This document shows positions 8,068 through 16,803 of a stretch of DNA of 64,000 bases, piece after piece. How positions within the stretch are numbered: position 1 is the first letter of the stretch; every line of letters begins with the position of its first letter. Source of the stretch: Palsa-504 sp963767565 (GTDB lineage Bacteria; Actinomycetota; Actinomycetes; Streptosporangiales; Streptosporangiaceae). Both the position numbers and the translations under genes were made by a program. The DNA lies in NCBI GenBank assembly GCA_963767565.1, contig CAVYEG010000023.1:1-64000 (forward strand), read 5' to 3'. The notes under the pieces were generated by a model that was not told the origin of the DNA, ran no database searches, and saw only the letters and a list, made by a program, of their open reading frames with translations.

Positions 8068-8826
8068 TTATGCCTCGCGGACCTGCAATACGTGAATAGC
8101 TTTTGCGAGCTGGCCGGCGCGCCAGGGGCAGCAGCGGAGCTTACGGAGGATCCTCCAGTTCTTGAGCTGGGCGTTCGCGCGCTCGCCGGGTGCGCGGAGC
8201 TTCGCGTGTGCGCGGTTTGCCTGTTTCTGGGATTCCGGCTTGTTCTTCCCCCGGTACGGGAGTTTCGCGTACGTGCTGCCCTGGTAGCCCTTGTCGGCCA
8301 GGGTGATCAGCCCGGCGGCCTCGAGTTCGGCCAGGACGCTCCAGGTCCACTCGGCGTTCTTGTCGTGGACCGAGCCGGGCAGTGCCCCGGAGACCCACAG
8401 GATGTCGCCGGCGGGGCTGGCGATGACCTGCAGGTTCATCCCGTGCTTCTTGTGCTTGCCGGAGTAGAAGGGCCGGTCCGCGGCGACCCGGTCGACCGGG
8501 ATCAGGGTGCCGTCCAGGACGACGTAGGCGTATCCGGCCTTCTTCGCGTCCCGGACCGCCTGGCGCAGCTTCGGCGCCCGGACCGCGAGCAGGGCCACGG
8601 TCTCCCCGACGTACCGCCAGGCAGTCGTGGTGCCGACCGCGAACCCAGCCGCGAGCTCGGCGAACGTCTCGCCTTTCCGCAGGTAGGCCAGGACGAGAAG
8701 GGCCTGCTGCCCGGGGTTCAGCTTCCGCCAGCACGACCCGGTCGACTTGCGGTGGCGGCGGATGAGGCCGGAGACGAAGGTCAGGGTCCGGGACGGCAAC
8801 GGCAGCGCGGCACGGTAGAAAAGCAT
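8068..8826 (-). CDS. IS5-type transposase (DDE_Tnp_4-like)
   Basis: A 252-residue protein from the ATG at 8826 (a longer frame to 9048 exists but its N-terminal part looks non-coding). It shows a helix-turn-helix segment (GETFAELAAGFAVGTTTAWRYV), then the DDE nuclease core: VVLDGTLIPVDR with the first aspartate, LITLADKGYQGSTYAKLPY with the second, and an ERANAQLKNWRIL C-terminal helix. This matches small IS5-group transposases common in Streptomyces relatives. I could not define terminal inverted repeats or a target duplication by eye, so the element's ends are open. It may still be active because the frame is intact. Confidence 0.85.
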   Translation of the reverse strand: MLFYRAALPLPSRTLTFVSGLIRRHRKSTGSCWRKLNPGQQALLVLAYLRKGETFAELAAGFAVGTTTAWRYVGETVALLAVRAPKLRQAVRDAKKAGYAYVVLDGTLIPVDRVAADRPFYSGKHKKHGMNLQVIASPAGDILWVSGALPGSVHDKNAEWTWSVLAELEAAGLITLADKGYQGSTYAKLPYRGKNKPESQKQANRAHAKLRAPGERANAQLKNWRILRKLRCCPWRAGQLAKAIHVLQVREA

Positions 8827-9224
8827 GGGAGCCCCTGTGGTGGTGAAGCTTTCTTGGTCGACTAGCTCTTCTACCGGGGGCTTCTCATGTAGCGACAGGC
8901 CAGGAAGATCCCGATACATCCCAGCCGACGGCAGCCCGGTTCTCAAGCAGGCTCTAACAGATCGATCAGGCCCTAGTCCACTGGAGCGCACTCGAACCGC
9001 AGATCTGTTCTTATCGTTAGCCGTGGCCCTCGGCAGCAGGCGCAGCACATAACTGGTTGTTCGGACTCGCCATTCGCTAGCTGAGCAAGCGCAGGGCAGC
9101 CGCCCGCGCTTCTCAGTGCGCTCGCCATTGCGTCAGATGGAAGCCTGGTCATTCAGCCTCCACACCGTCTACACACGATCTGCACCTTCCCCGCCTCATC
9201 CTGTGTCGCAAGGAAGGGATCCTT
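8827..9224. other. Region between transposase and membrane protein
   Basis: About 400 bp with no convincing gene; it should include the right end of the IS5-type element. No inverted repeat matching the other side (around 8010-8060) was recognised. Confidence 0.3.
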
Positions 9225-10298
9225 TTGCGAGAGCGGACACAGCCAGACCCTGCACCATCGATCACCGACGGGGAGTGCCGCGATGCCTTGGGGGCGACCG
9301 ATGCGCCCATCACCGGTCTGCCAACGGAGAGGGAGTGGCTGCAGGGCCTGCTCGTTCACCGTCGGCGGGGCGGCCGGCGCCGGCATCGCGGGAGATCAGG
9401 GAGTGACAGGAGCAGCAGCGAGGTCACGCCCACAGACCAGAGCGGTAGCGACGCCGGGCTCACCGACCAGCAGGAGCGTGACCTGCGTGACCCCGAGGTC
9501 CGCAAGAACATCGAGATCCTCGCGGCGCTGCTCTCCGACGCCATCGACCTGGACCGACGGCAGCCACTGTGCCTGGAGATAACAAACCGCCTCTTTGAAC
9601 TTGCCCGTGGACCCCATAAAGCGCTTTGCCTGGAAACCCTGCTCGATACCAGGCGCTCCGTGGAAGAACTTCTTGTCGAACACGCCGACCTGCCGCTGCT
9701 GCGACAACGGACGGCAGGGGAATACGCCGAGGAGGAGGCCACCCTCCCGACCTGGCGTCGCGTCTATGGAGACGAACTACCAGAAATTTTGCGCGACAGT
9801 CCGGAATGCTCCTCGTGTCAGGTCCAAGAGTCAACGCGGGTGAGGCTCCAGCGCCTCGTGGCCGCAAGGTTCTGGCTCTACCGCCCGCTGAGGGCGCGGC
9901 GGGCCCTCCGGCTCCTCTACCTTCGGTACTTCTGGCCCTTGTTGCTGCTCACCGGGCTTCTCTTCGGTTTCGCGATTGGATTCCAGCACCAGGTGGCGGT
10001 AGGAGTGGTGTTGCTGGCCGCCGCAGCCGGCGCGTCAGGAGCGACCGTCAGCGGCATGCGGAAATTCCGGGATGAGGCGAGACTTGGTGCTCAGGTCAGG
10101 GAATTCCTGCCGTTCTACCTCGTGCAGGCCGGGATCGGCGCAGTGTTCGGGCTGTTCATCGCCCTCGTCTTCGCCGCAGGCTGGCTTAGCATTAAACCCG
10201 GCGCCGCGGGCGTCGGTGTCCTTGCTTTCGCCGTCGGCTTTTCTGAGCCGGTCGCCATCGGCATCGTCGCCAAGATGACGGACAGGGCTTCGCTCTGA
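9225..10298 (+). CDS. Membrane protein of unknown function
   Basis: A 357-residue protein with TTG start and a good ribosome binding site (AAGGAAGGGA, 6 nt upstream). Residues about 75-205 are soluble and helical (VRKNIEILAALLSDAIDLDR; CLEITNRLFELA). The C-terminal third (about 235-350) contains four hydrophobic helices, LLLLTGLLFGFAIGF, AVGVVLLAAAAGASG, GIGAVFGLFIALVFAAGW and GVGVLAFAVGFSEPV. The topology (a cytoplasmic helical domain ahead of a four-helix membrane anchor) suggests a sensor or scaffold, but no domain is recognised. The first 70 residues are arginine-rich and low in secondary structure, so the true start may be further in. Confidence 0.6.
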   Translation: MRERTQPDPAPSITDGECRDALGATDAPITGLPTEREWLQGLLVHRRRGGRRRHRGRSGSDRSSSEVTPTDQSGSDAGLTDQQERDLRDPEVRKNIEILAALLSDAIDLDRRQPLCLEITNRLFELARGPHKALCLETLLDTRRSVEELLVEHADLPLLRQRTAGEYAEEEATLPTWRRVYGDELPEILRDSPECSSCQVQESTRVRLQRLVAARFWLYRPLRARRALRLLYLRYFWPLLLLTGLLFGFAIGFQHQVAVGVVLLAAAAGASGATVSGMRKFRDEARLGAQVREFLPFYLVQAGIGAVFGLFIALVFAAGWLSIKPGAAGVGVLAFAVGFSEPVAIGIVAKMTDRASL

Positions 10299-10337
10299 CG
10301 CGACTGCTGGAAGCATCCCATGCGCCCCGGAGTTCAC

Positions 10338-10478
10338 TTAGACCTCGACGGCGCGCCATGCACCGGTTGGATGCCCACCCCCGGGCCGTCCGGGTACCGC
10401 ATGAGCAGCGAGGCGTCCCTTGAGGCGGATCTCGTACCGTCCAGGGTCGTCATGGCGGCCGGCCGGTTTTTCGCTCAT
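10338..10478 (-). pseudogene. Remnant of the small protein that follows LuxR genes
   Basis: Begins MSEKPAGRHDDPGRYEIRLKGRLAA, matching the start of the short actinobacterial proteins often encoded directly after MalT-type LuxR regulators (pattern YEIR-x-x-G-x-L-x-x-RW). After about 25 residues the frame diverges from that pattern. Probably truncated by frameshift. Confidence 0.5.
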
Positions 10479-10559
10479 GGAGCTCCTTCTGCTGTCGCTT
10501 GCCTGGATGGATCTGCGCCGGCGCTGCGGGCCTTCGCGGGTCTGATCGAAAGCTAGAAG

Positions 10560-11983
10560 CGGATGTGGGGAGGTGGCATCGCCACACGTGGTGATTGACG
10601 TGGTGATTTGCCCGAGGGGGCACGCGGTCAGGGGCAGGAGACACCCTCGGCCGGTGCTCGACACGGGCCGGTGCAGCTGCCCGGGCGGGGTGGGACCCCG
10701 TTCATCGGGGTTGGGGCTGGGCGCTCGCTGGATGGTCGGCGGGTGTGGCCTGCTCCGGGCCTGGGGTCCGTGAACGACGGGTCGGGGTTGCCGGTTGCGG
10801 GTTCGCGACAACAGGTCGAGCTCCTGGGCGCGGCGGACCGCGGCCCGTTGGTCGGTTACGGCGAGCTTGGCGTAGATGTGCTTGGTGTGCGTCCACACGG
10901 TGTTCAGGGACACCGTCAGTTCGCGGGCGATGTCCGGGCCGTCCAGGTCTGTTCCGAGCAGCCGGAGCACGTCGAGCTCGCGTTCGCTCAGTGGCTCGAT
11001 CAAGGCTTGTTCGATGGGGCTGTCGTGCCCGGTCTCGCTCACACAGCCAGCGTCATCGCCCGTTCCAGGCGGGCGAGCGCAGCCGGGATGTCCCCGAGCC
11101 TCTGGTGCGCGAGCGCCCGCAGCACCAGGATCTCGATCACACGTCCCGTCCTGCCCCCCTCTTCCGCCGCCAGCAGGAGGCGCTCCAGGAGCCGGGTCGC
11201 CTCGTCCAGGGAGCGCTCCGCGCGCTCGCCCTCGTGCCGCGCCAGTAGCATCCTGGCCAGGGTGATGTGCTCGAACTCGCGTAGGTAATTGAGGTCGTCA
11301 TCGACGGACAGGCCCTGTTCATGCGCCCAGCCGAGGGCTTCACTGAGGCTGCCCTGTGCGATCCAGAGCCGTGCCTTCAACGCCGGGACCTGCCGCACAT
11401 TCGGGAACATGTCGCCCATGTACAGGCGCTCCGCCTCGTTGAGCAGCTCAAGTGCGCCGGCCAGGTCTCCTTCAGCCTGGCGTATCCGAGCCATCGCGAC
11501 CCGCCAGCGATACCGGTTCTGCGGCAATCCGCTGTGCTCGCCCAGCTCTTGGCTTGTCAGCAGGTGGCGGGTGGCGGCATGCAGGTTGTCGCGCTCGCGG
11601 TCGACCTCGCTCATCCCTACGTACATGTCTGCCGTTCCCCGCAGAACCGGGCCGCCCTGCTCAGCCGCACGCTGTAGTGCCTGCTCGTAGATGCGCATCG
11701 CCTCGCCGAGACGGCCTTGCGCCAACCGGATGTCCGCCAGCGCGATCGCGCAGCCGAAGATATCGGCAGTGCCCGGCTGGCCGTAGTACCGCGATGCATT
11801 CGGCCCACGCCGATTGCCCTGCTTCGAGATCCCCGCTCGTCCAGAACGCGAGCCCCATGAGTCCCGATGCCGAAGCACGCCCGCGATGGTCGTCCTCAGG
11901 CGCAAGGTCAAGCGCCCGTCTGGCCCGGACATGTCGCGCGGCAGGCTTCCCGCGGGCTCGCTGAAGACAGCGACCGGAACCAC
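10560..11983 (-). pseudogene. MalT/LuxR-type regulator, 3' remnant
   Basis: Pieces of one large ATP-dependent LuxR regulator (normally about 900 residues). A helical TPR-like region occupies 11983-11039 (CAIALADIRLAQGRLGEAMR; ALEDLEERL-like repeats), partly in another frame around 11870 (GLMGLAFWTSGDLEAGQSAW). A stop precedes the C-terminal helix-turn-helix (PLSERELDVLRLLGTDLDG, ELTVSLNTVWTHTKHIYAKL), which is intact in 11042-10800. The N-terminal NTPase with Walker motifs is absent, and the linker between TPR and HTH is deleted. No functional product is expected, though the isolated HTH could still be translated. Confidence 0.75.
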
Positions 11984-12027
11984 AGGCCCGGCCAGCCGGC
12001 CGCTGTCGGCCGGACCAAGTGGACAGC

Positions 12028-12066
12028 GTAAGCTTCACATGTAAGCTTCATCTGTAAGCTTCCACT
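12028..12066 (+). repeat. Three tandem 13-bp repeats (GTAAGCTTC core)
   Basis: GTAAGCTTCACAT, GTAAGCTTCATCT and GTAAGCTTCCACT stand head to tail at 12028, 12041 and 12054. They lie 159 bp upstream of the PRC-barrel gene and at the broken start of the LuxR remnant. Iteron-like, probably a regulator binding array; HindIII-like AAGCTT cores make it unusual in GC-rich DNA. Confidence 0.7.
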
Positions 12067-12224
12067 GCAAGTCATGAGTGTCGTGCCGACAGAGAGCGCT
12101 CCGACGGATGGGGCAACAGCCCCAGGCCGTCAGCTGCCGGACGGGCGTCGCATGGTGCCCGACCAGTGAAGGCGCCCGGACAATTGCCGACCGAGCTTCC
12201 ATTCGCAAAAGGAGAACTGATTCG

Positions 12225-13022
12225 ATGACCACCCCGCAGGACGTTCAGCAGTTCATCGGCCGCACCGCCGTCGACACTGAAGGCAACAAGGTCGGCAAGA
12301 TCGGCCAGGTCTATCTCGATGATCGGACCGGCCTGCCGCTGTGGATTACCGTCGCCACCGGCATGCTCGGCACCAGACAGAGCTTCGCGCCGATCTCCGG
12401 ATCCCGGTTCGACGGTGAGCAGGTCACGCTGGCTGTCTCCAAAGACCTGATCAAGGACGCCCCGAGCATCGACGACGACGGGCAGATCGACGCCAGCGAG
12501 CAGGAAGCCCTCTACCGGCACTATGCCGACTACCTCGGCAGCGGCCAGACAGCCGGGCCAGGGCACGCCGCCGAAGGCGAGCTGGCCGACAACGCCCCCG
12601 GAGCTCCGGGCCGGGATACCTCGGGTCCGGTCACCGATGACGCGATGACCCGGTCGGAGGAGCAGTTGCGGGTCGGCACCGAGACTGTGGAGGGGGGACG
12701 TGCCCGGCTGCGCAAGTACGTCGTTACCGAGAACGTTTCTACCACCGTTCCGGTCAGCCACGAAGAGGTCCGCGTGGAGCGGGAGCCGATTACCGACGCT
12801 AACCGCGACGCCGCGCTGTCCGGAGAGCCGATCAGTGAGGAAGAGCATGAGGTTACCCTGCGGGCGGAACGGCCCGTAGTGACCAAGGAGGCCGTCCCGG
12901 TCGAGCGCGTCCGGCTGGCCACCGAGACCGTCACCGAGGACGCGGCGGTCAGCGAGACGGTTCGCAAGGAACAGATCGAAGAGCCAGACGTCGACGTCAA
13001 TCCGCGGGACGCAGGCCGCTGA
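12225..13022 (+). CDS. PRC-barrel and DUF2382 (YsnF/AvaK) stress protein
   Basis: A 265-residue protein. Residues about 5-75 are a PRC-barrel (FIGRTAVDTEGNKVGKIGQV). Residues about 140-260 form a DUF2382 domain: three repeats of a charged pattern, QLRVGTETVEGGRARLRKYV, VPVSHEEVRVEREPIT and RPVVTKEAVPVERVRLATE. The combination is typical of stress-induced, cytoplasmic or envelope-associated proteins in actinobacteria and deinococci; biochemical role not established. ATG 12225 has an AAGGAG site 8 nt upstream, so the longer frame from 12078 was rejected. A strong hairpin terminator follows at 13050. It heads the envelope-stress locus. Confidence 0.88.
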   Translation: MTTPQDVQQFIGRTAVDTEGNKVGKIGQVYLDDRTGLPLWITVATGMLGTRQSFAPISGSRFDGEQVTLAVSKDLIKDAPSIDDDGQIDASEQEALYRHYADYLGSGQTAGPGHAAEGELADNAPGAPGRDTSGPVTDDAMTRSEEQLRVGTETVEGGRARLRKYVVTENVSTTVPVSHEEVRVEREPITDANRDAALSGEPISEEEHEVTLRAERPVVTKEAVPVERVRLATETVTEDAAVSETVRKEQIEEPDVDVNPRDAGR

Positions 13023-13049
13023 GAGCCGCCGGAGCAACATCCGCAAGGG

Positions 13050-13078
13050 GGTGGTGCGCTCCCGGTGAGCGCACCACC
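13050..13078 (+). terminator. Hairpin terminator after the PRC-barrel gene
   Basis: GGTGGTGCGCTC (13050-13061) pairs perfectly with GAGCGCACCACC (13067-13078), loop of 5 nt, starting 28 nt after the stop codon. No T-run, as usual in this GC class. It separates the PRC-barrel gene from the Asp23 operon. Confidence 0.75.
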
Positions 13079-13337
13079 GCCTGCTCGACACAGGATGACA
13101 GCACCGACCAGCCTCCGGTCCAGCCGGACCAGGCCAGCGCCGGGGCGGGACCCGGGACCGGTCTGCAGGCCAGCGGGAAAGGCGCACCACCGCCTGCTGC
13201 CGTATCGAGGACTGGCTGCTGACGGGGTGCGACGTTTCCCGCTGTTTTGTGTCTAATCCTGCGAAGAACAAGCCGGGTATCGCCGTCCCGGCAGTCCGCC
13301 TAGCCATGCTTCACCCATAACCGAAGGAGCCTGCCCG

Positions 13338-13817
13338 ATGAGCGTGCCCACATCCTCCAAGACCAGCGACACGACCCCGGTGACCACCAGCACCGAGGCC
13401 AGCCCCGCGACCAGGGACCGCCTGGCGACCGGTGACGGGCAGATCTCTGTCGCGGAGGGGGTCGTCCAGAAGATCGCCGGCAAGGCCTGCCGGGAGGTAT
13501 CTGGTGTGCACTCGATGGGTACCGGCTCGGCGCGGGCGTTCGGCGTCCTGCGGGAGCGCATTCCCGGCAGCTCAGGCCCCAACATCGCCCAAGGCGTCGG
13601 TGTCGAGGTCGGCGAGACCGAAGCCGCGATCGACTTGGACATCGTGGTCGAGTACGGCGTGGGCATCGCCGAGCTCGGCCGGAGTATCCAGCGGAACGTG
13701 AAGCAATCCGTAGAGCGGATGACAGGGCTGCGGGTCGTCGAGGTCAATGTCGCGGTCGACGATGTCTACCTTCCCGGCACCGACGACCAGGACAACACGC
13801 CGTCGCGAGTGGCATGA
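13338..13817 (+). CDS. Asp23/Gls24 family envelope stress protein
   Basis: A 159-residue protein: a polar, disordered N-terminus (about 1-30), then the Asp23 domain (QISVAEGVVQKIAGKACREV; AIDLDIVVEYGVGIAELG; VERMTGLRVVEVNVAVDDVY). Asp23 proteins are abundant, membrane-tethered stress proteins in Staphylococcus, held by AmaP. GAAGGAG lies 10 nt before the ATG. The stop overlaps the next gene by 4 nt (ATGA), starting a tight operon that includes DUF2273, DUF6286 and AmaP-like partners. No signal peptide, so cytoplasmic and probably recruited to the membrane. Confidence 0.93.
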   Translation: MSVPTSSKTSDTTPVTTSTEASPATRDRLATGDGQISVAEGVVQKIAGKACREVSGVHSMGTGSARAFGVLRERIPGSSGPNIAQGVGVEVGETEAAIDLDIVVEYGVGIAELGRSIQRNVKQSVERMTGLRVVEVNVAVDDVYLPGTDDQDNTPSRVA

Positions 13818-14245
13818 CCACCGCGTATCCGCGCGTGCCGTCGGTTCCGCCCACGCCGGCCATCGTAGACGGGATCGATGTCGAGGCCGTGTCCGCGGCC
13901 GTGCAGGGGTGCGCCGGTGTCTCAGGGCTCGACAGCGGCCGGTTCGGCGAGGTCGCGTCGTATCTGCCTGGCCGCCAGGTGCCCGGGGTGATCGTGCGCC
14001 GGCAGTCCGTGCTGATCCGGGTCCGCGCCCGGTGGGGACTGCAGGTTGCGGACCTGCTCAGCCAGATCACCGCAGCGGTGACGCCGATAACCCGGGGGCG
14101 CCGGGTTCAGGTGGTCGTCGGTGACATCGATGACCCGCCTGCGCCGGTGCTGCCGCCGGCGGCCGGACCAGTCCCGAGCCTTTCGCTTCCCGGTACGGTC
14201 CGCGGACGGCGCCCCGCCGGTGTGATCGATGACCCGCGACCGTGA
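13814..14245 (+). CDS. Divergent Asp23-like protein
   Basis: A 143-residue protein whose core follows the Asp23 layout at low similarity: VEAVSAAVQGCAGVSGLDSG, then VPGVIVRRQSVLIRVRARWG, then ADLLSQITAAVTPITRGRRV and the strand VQVVVGDID. The C-terminal 40 residues are proline-rich and likely disordered. It overlaps the upstream Asp23 gene by 4 nt. Assignment to the Asp23 fold is inference from pattern and context; a structure prediction would settle it. In related operons a gene of this size sits at the same place. Confidence 0.7.
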   Translation: MTTAYPRVPSVPPTPAIVDGIDVEAVSAAVQGCAGVSGLDSGRFGEVASYLPGRQVPGVIVRRQSVLIRVRARWGLQVADLLSQITAAVTPITRGRRVQVVVGDIDDPPAPVLPPAAGPVPSLSLPGTVRGRRPAGVIDDPRP

Positions 14246-14301
14246 CGCTCTTCCCACTTCCCGGCTTCTCCCATTTCCCTGACTTCCGGACGTGATCACA
14301 G

Positions 14302-14484
14302 ATGAACCGCACCGCGCTTGGGACAATCACCGGCCTGATCCTGGGCCTGGCCCTGGTCTTCGGAAACTTCGGGGACATGCTGATCGTGGCGCTACTCGGC
14401 GCGATCGGCTACGGAGTGGCGAGAGTCCTCGCCGGTGACGTGGACGTGCCCGGCTGGCTGACGCGCGGCCGCAGCACCCGATGA
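14302..14484 (+). CDS. DUF2273-like small membrane protein
   Basis: Sixty residues: two hydrophobic helices (LGTITGLILGLALVFGNFG and DMLIVALLGAIGYGVARVL) joined by a short turn, then a basic tail. This is the DUF2273 pattern regularly encoded beside Asp23 and AmaP, thought to take part in anchoring Asp23 at the membrane. It overlaps the next Asp23 gene by 4 nt. Confidence 0.85.
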   Translation: MNRTALGTITGLILGLALVFGNFGDMLIVALLGAIGYGVARVLAGDVDVPGWLTRGRSTR

Positions 14485-14906
14485 CCGCGGCAACGGCCGA
14501 AGCCGCGGCAGTCGCCCAGGCCGGCCGTACCGAACTCGGAACGATCACCATCGCCGACAGAGTCGTCTCCAAGATCGCGGCCAGGGCGGCGGCCGAGAAC
14601 CCCGACGCCGGCGCTGCCGCTGCCAGGGTCCTGGGGCGGGCGGTACCCGCCGCCGGCCACCTCGGCCTGCGCGGCACCGACCTGGCCGGGCTACCGAAGG
14701 CATCGGTGGATGTCGACGGATCGAAAGCCTTCCTGACCCTGGAGATCAGCGTGCGCTGGCCGGCATCGGTGCCGGCGATTACCGATCAAGTCCGCAGCCA
14801 CCTCCGCAGCCGGGTAACAGAACTGACCGGGCTGACCGTCGAGGAAGTGCACATCGTGGTGGCCGATCTGGTCACCGATATCACTCCTCCGCCCCGCGTC
14901 CGCTAG
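14481..14906 (+). CDS. Asp23/Gls24 family protein (second copy)
   Basis: A 141-residue protein with a short alanine-rich leader and a complete Asp23 domain: LGTITIADRVVSKIAARAAA at the start, ASVDVDGSKAFLTLEISVRW in the middle, and VTELTGLTVEEVHIVVADLV at the end. Overlap with the DUF2273 gene upstream and an 11-nt gap to the DUF6286 gene downstream place it in the same transcript. It differs enough from the copy at 13338 that the two could form a mixed polymer; this is inference. Confidence 0.9.
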   Translation: MTAATAEAAAVAQAGRTELGTITIADRVVSKIAARAAAENPDAGAAAARVLGRAVPAAGHLGLRGTDLAGLPKASVDVDGSKAFLTLEISVRWPASVPAITDQVRSHLRSRVTELTGLTVEEVHIVVADLVTDITPPPRVR

Positions 14907-14917
14907 GAAGGACCCGC

Positions 14918-15454
14918 ATGCGCGTGATTAATCGGCCGCTGGCACTCGTCCTTGCTGCCGCCCTGGTAGCAGCCAGCGTGATCGTGATTATCGAGGTCAT
15001 CGCCTTCATGACGCATGCTGGCCCGGTCGTCGTGCACTGGCCCGCGTGGTACCGCTGGGCCGCCAGAACCCACTGGAACGCACTGGTCATCAAGGTGTGG
15101 TCGGTCATCCTGATCATCGCCGGGGCGATCGTGCTCGCCTTCGAGCTCAAGCCCCACAGGGTCACCCGGCTGAAGTTGCGCTCCGATGAGAAAGCCACGG
15201 ACGCGGCCATGACCCGCAAGGGGCTCACCGGGACCCTGCGCGCGGCGGCCCTGGACATCGACGGCATCAGCAAGGCGGCCGTCACGGTCCGCCGCCGACG
15301 CGCCCGGGTCGCGGCAACATCGGCGGCCCGCGACCGGGCCGCCGCCGACGCGCTGACAGAGCCCGTCGCCGAAGCGGCCCGCCAGCGTCTGGAGAACCTC
15401 CAGATGCGCCACCCGCCGCACCTGAGGGTGCGCGTCTTCCCCCGGAGCCGCTGA
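14918..15454 (+). CDS. DUF6286-type membrane protein
   Basis: A 178-residue protein with two transmembrane helices (residues about 7-30, LALVLAAALVAASVIVIIEV, and about 58-80, VIKVWSVILIIAGAIVLAFE). The roughly 100-residue cytoplasmic part (KATDAAMTRKGLTGTLRAAA, DGISKAAVTVRRRRARVAAT) resembles an Asp23-type alpha/beta layout. Proteins of this class accompany Asp23 and AmaP in actinobacteria. Its last base overlaps the start of the AmaP-like gene (TGATG), so expression is coupled. Confidence 0.8.
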   Translation: MRVINRPLALVLAAALVAASVIVIIEVIAFMTHAGPVVVHWPAWYRWAARTHWNALVIKVWSVILIIAGAIVLAFELKPHRVTRLKLRSDEKATDAAMTRKGLTGTLRAAALDIDGISKAAVTVRRRRARVAATSAARDRAAADALTEPVAEAARQRLENLQMRHPPHLRVRVFPRSR

Positions 15455-16029
15455 TGCACACTGACCGCACCAACCGTCTCGCCCTGACCGTATTCGGCCT
15501 GATTGTTTTCCTGGCCGGCGTTTCCGGCCTCACCGTCTCAACAGGCGGCTTCGGCAAGGCCTATGCCCACCGCGCCCTGCTCGCCAACCGACTCAGCACC
15601 TATATCGGCGCCCACGGAGACTGGCTGTGGCCAGCCGCCGCCGCGGCCTGCCTGCTGATCGCCCTGATCGCGCTGCGGTGGATCGCGGCGCTGCTGTTGT
15701 CAACCGACCGGGCCAGTGATATCACCATCACCTGCGGCAGCCGGCAGGGCACCACGATCATGCATCCGGCCGCTCTCAGCGGAGCGCTTACCCGCGAGAT
15801 CGAGACCTACCACGGCGTCGATACGGCCCGAGCCCGCGTCCTGGGTGATCCGGGCGACCCAGCGCTCGTCGTAACGGTGACCGCGACCCGCTCCGCTGAC
15901 CTGGCCGCGCTCCGCCACCGCATCGAATCAGGCGCCCTCAGCCACGCCCGCCACGCCCTGGGCAAACCCGGCCTGCCCATCCAGCTCGACATCAACGTCA
16001 GCAACCGCACCCCCGAACGCGTTTCCTAG
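15454..16029 (+). CDS. amaP: AmaP-like alkaline-shock membrane anchor
   Basis: A 191-residue protein with two helices (residues about 8-30, LALTVFGLIVFLAGVSGLTV, and about 52-75, LWPAAAAACLLIALIALRWI). The cytoplasmic domain (DITITCGSRQGTTIMHPAAL; SADLAALRHRIESGALSHAR; LPIQLDINV) corresponds to AmaP, the membrane anchor of Asp23. Length and topology fit. It ends the membrane part of the operon, followed by a 125-bp gap before the sigma factor gene. The symbol is used by family; orthology to the staphylococcal gene is not proven. Confidence 0.8.
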   Translation: MHTDRTNRLALTVFGLIVFLAGVSGLTVSTGGFGKAYAHRALLANRLSTYIGAHGDWLWPAAAAACLLIALIALRWIAALLLSTDRASDITITCGSRQGTTIMHPAALSGALTREIETYHGVDTARARVLGDPGDPALVVTVTATRSADLAALRHRIESGALSHARHALGKPGLPIQLDINVSNRTPERVS

Positions 16030-16154
16030 AAACGTCTCTCCAGGAATGACCGGCATTGCGGCAGAGGTACTGAGCAGACGAACGACGTCGAGCGCCGGAC
16101 GTCGCCGGGTGCTGAGGCAAGACGCTAAAGCCCGCAGTCGACGCCACGCTGCTC

Positions 16155-16796
16155 ATGCCGCGGGTCACGCCTAGTCCGCCGGCCAGACCGCCGGATTCTG
16201 CCGGTGGCTGGCCGGCCCGGCAGATGCCGCTCGCCTCGGGAATACGCGCGCCTGATTCACCGGAAGTTGACGACGCTTACCTGGTCGCCCGCGCCCAGGA
16301 AGGCTACCTCGACGCCTACGAAATCCTTGTCCGGCGGCATTCCGCGATGGCCTACCGGGTGGCGCTGCGGCTGGTAGGCGATCATCATGAGGCGCAGGAC
16401 GTGGTCCAGGAAGCCCTGGTGGCAGGCTGGGAGAAACTGGCCGGCTTCACCGCGGCCTCGTCGTTCTCGACCTGGCTGTACCGGATCGTGACCCGCCGGG
16501 CGCTCAACAAGGTAACCCGCGGCCACGGCGTCGGCTCCCTTGACCTTCTCGAGGATGTCGCCTATCCCGGCGACGGCCCGGACGTGCAAGCGGAGCGCAA
16601 CCAGACCGTCGATGCGGTTACCGGGGCGCTGGCGACGCTGCCGTTCCCCCAGCGGGTCGTGATCGTCCTGCACCATTTCGAGGGCCTGTCTTACGCGGAG
16701 GTGGCCAGCGTGACCGGTAGCACCGTCCCAGCGGTCCGTAGCCATCTGTTCCGGGCGCGGCGCACACTGGCAACAGCGCTGGAAGAATGGAGGTGA
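16155..16796 (+). CDS. ECF RNA polymerase sigma factor
   Basis: A 213-residue ECF sigma factor. After a 35-residue proline-rich leader comes region 2 (DAYEILVRRHSAMAYRVALR, QDVVQEALVAGWEKL, SFSTWLYRIVTRRALNKV), a linker, and region 4 (LPFPQRVVIVLHHFEGLSYA, STVPAVRSHLFRARRTL). It is followed 8 nt later by a gene whose N-terminus carries a zinc anti-sigma motif, the standard arrangement of an ECF factor and its regulator. The Asp23/AmaP operon just upstream is the natural target regulon, but no shared promoter motif was found by eye. Confidence 0.92.
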   Translation: MPRVTPSPPARPPDSAGGWPARQMPLASGIRAPDSPEVDDAYLVARAQEGYLDAYEILVRRHSAMAYRVALRLVGDHHEAQDVVQEALVAGWEKLAGFTAASSFSTWLYRIVTRRALNKVTRGHGVGSLDLLEDVAYPGDGPDVQAERNQTVDAVTGALATLPFPQRVVIVLHHFEGLSYAEVASVTGSTVPAVRSHLFRARRTLATALEEWR

Positions 16797-16803
16797 CTAG
16801 AAC

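Noticed and set aside
8827..9048. N-terminal extension of the IS5-type transposase
   Set aside because: The additional residues do not resemble the family; the conserved part begins at the methionine at 8826.
12078..12224. Upstream extension of the PRC-barrel protein
   Set aside because: The extra 49 residues have no family similarity, and ATG 12225 has a well-placed AAGGAG.
13251..13280. SigB-type promoter (GGGTAT at 13275) before the Asp23 operon
   Set aside because: No acceptable -35 element at 14-16 bp; the nearest candidate is 20 bp away.
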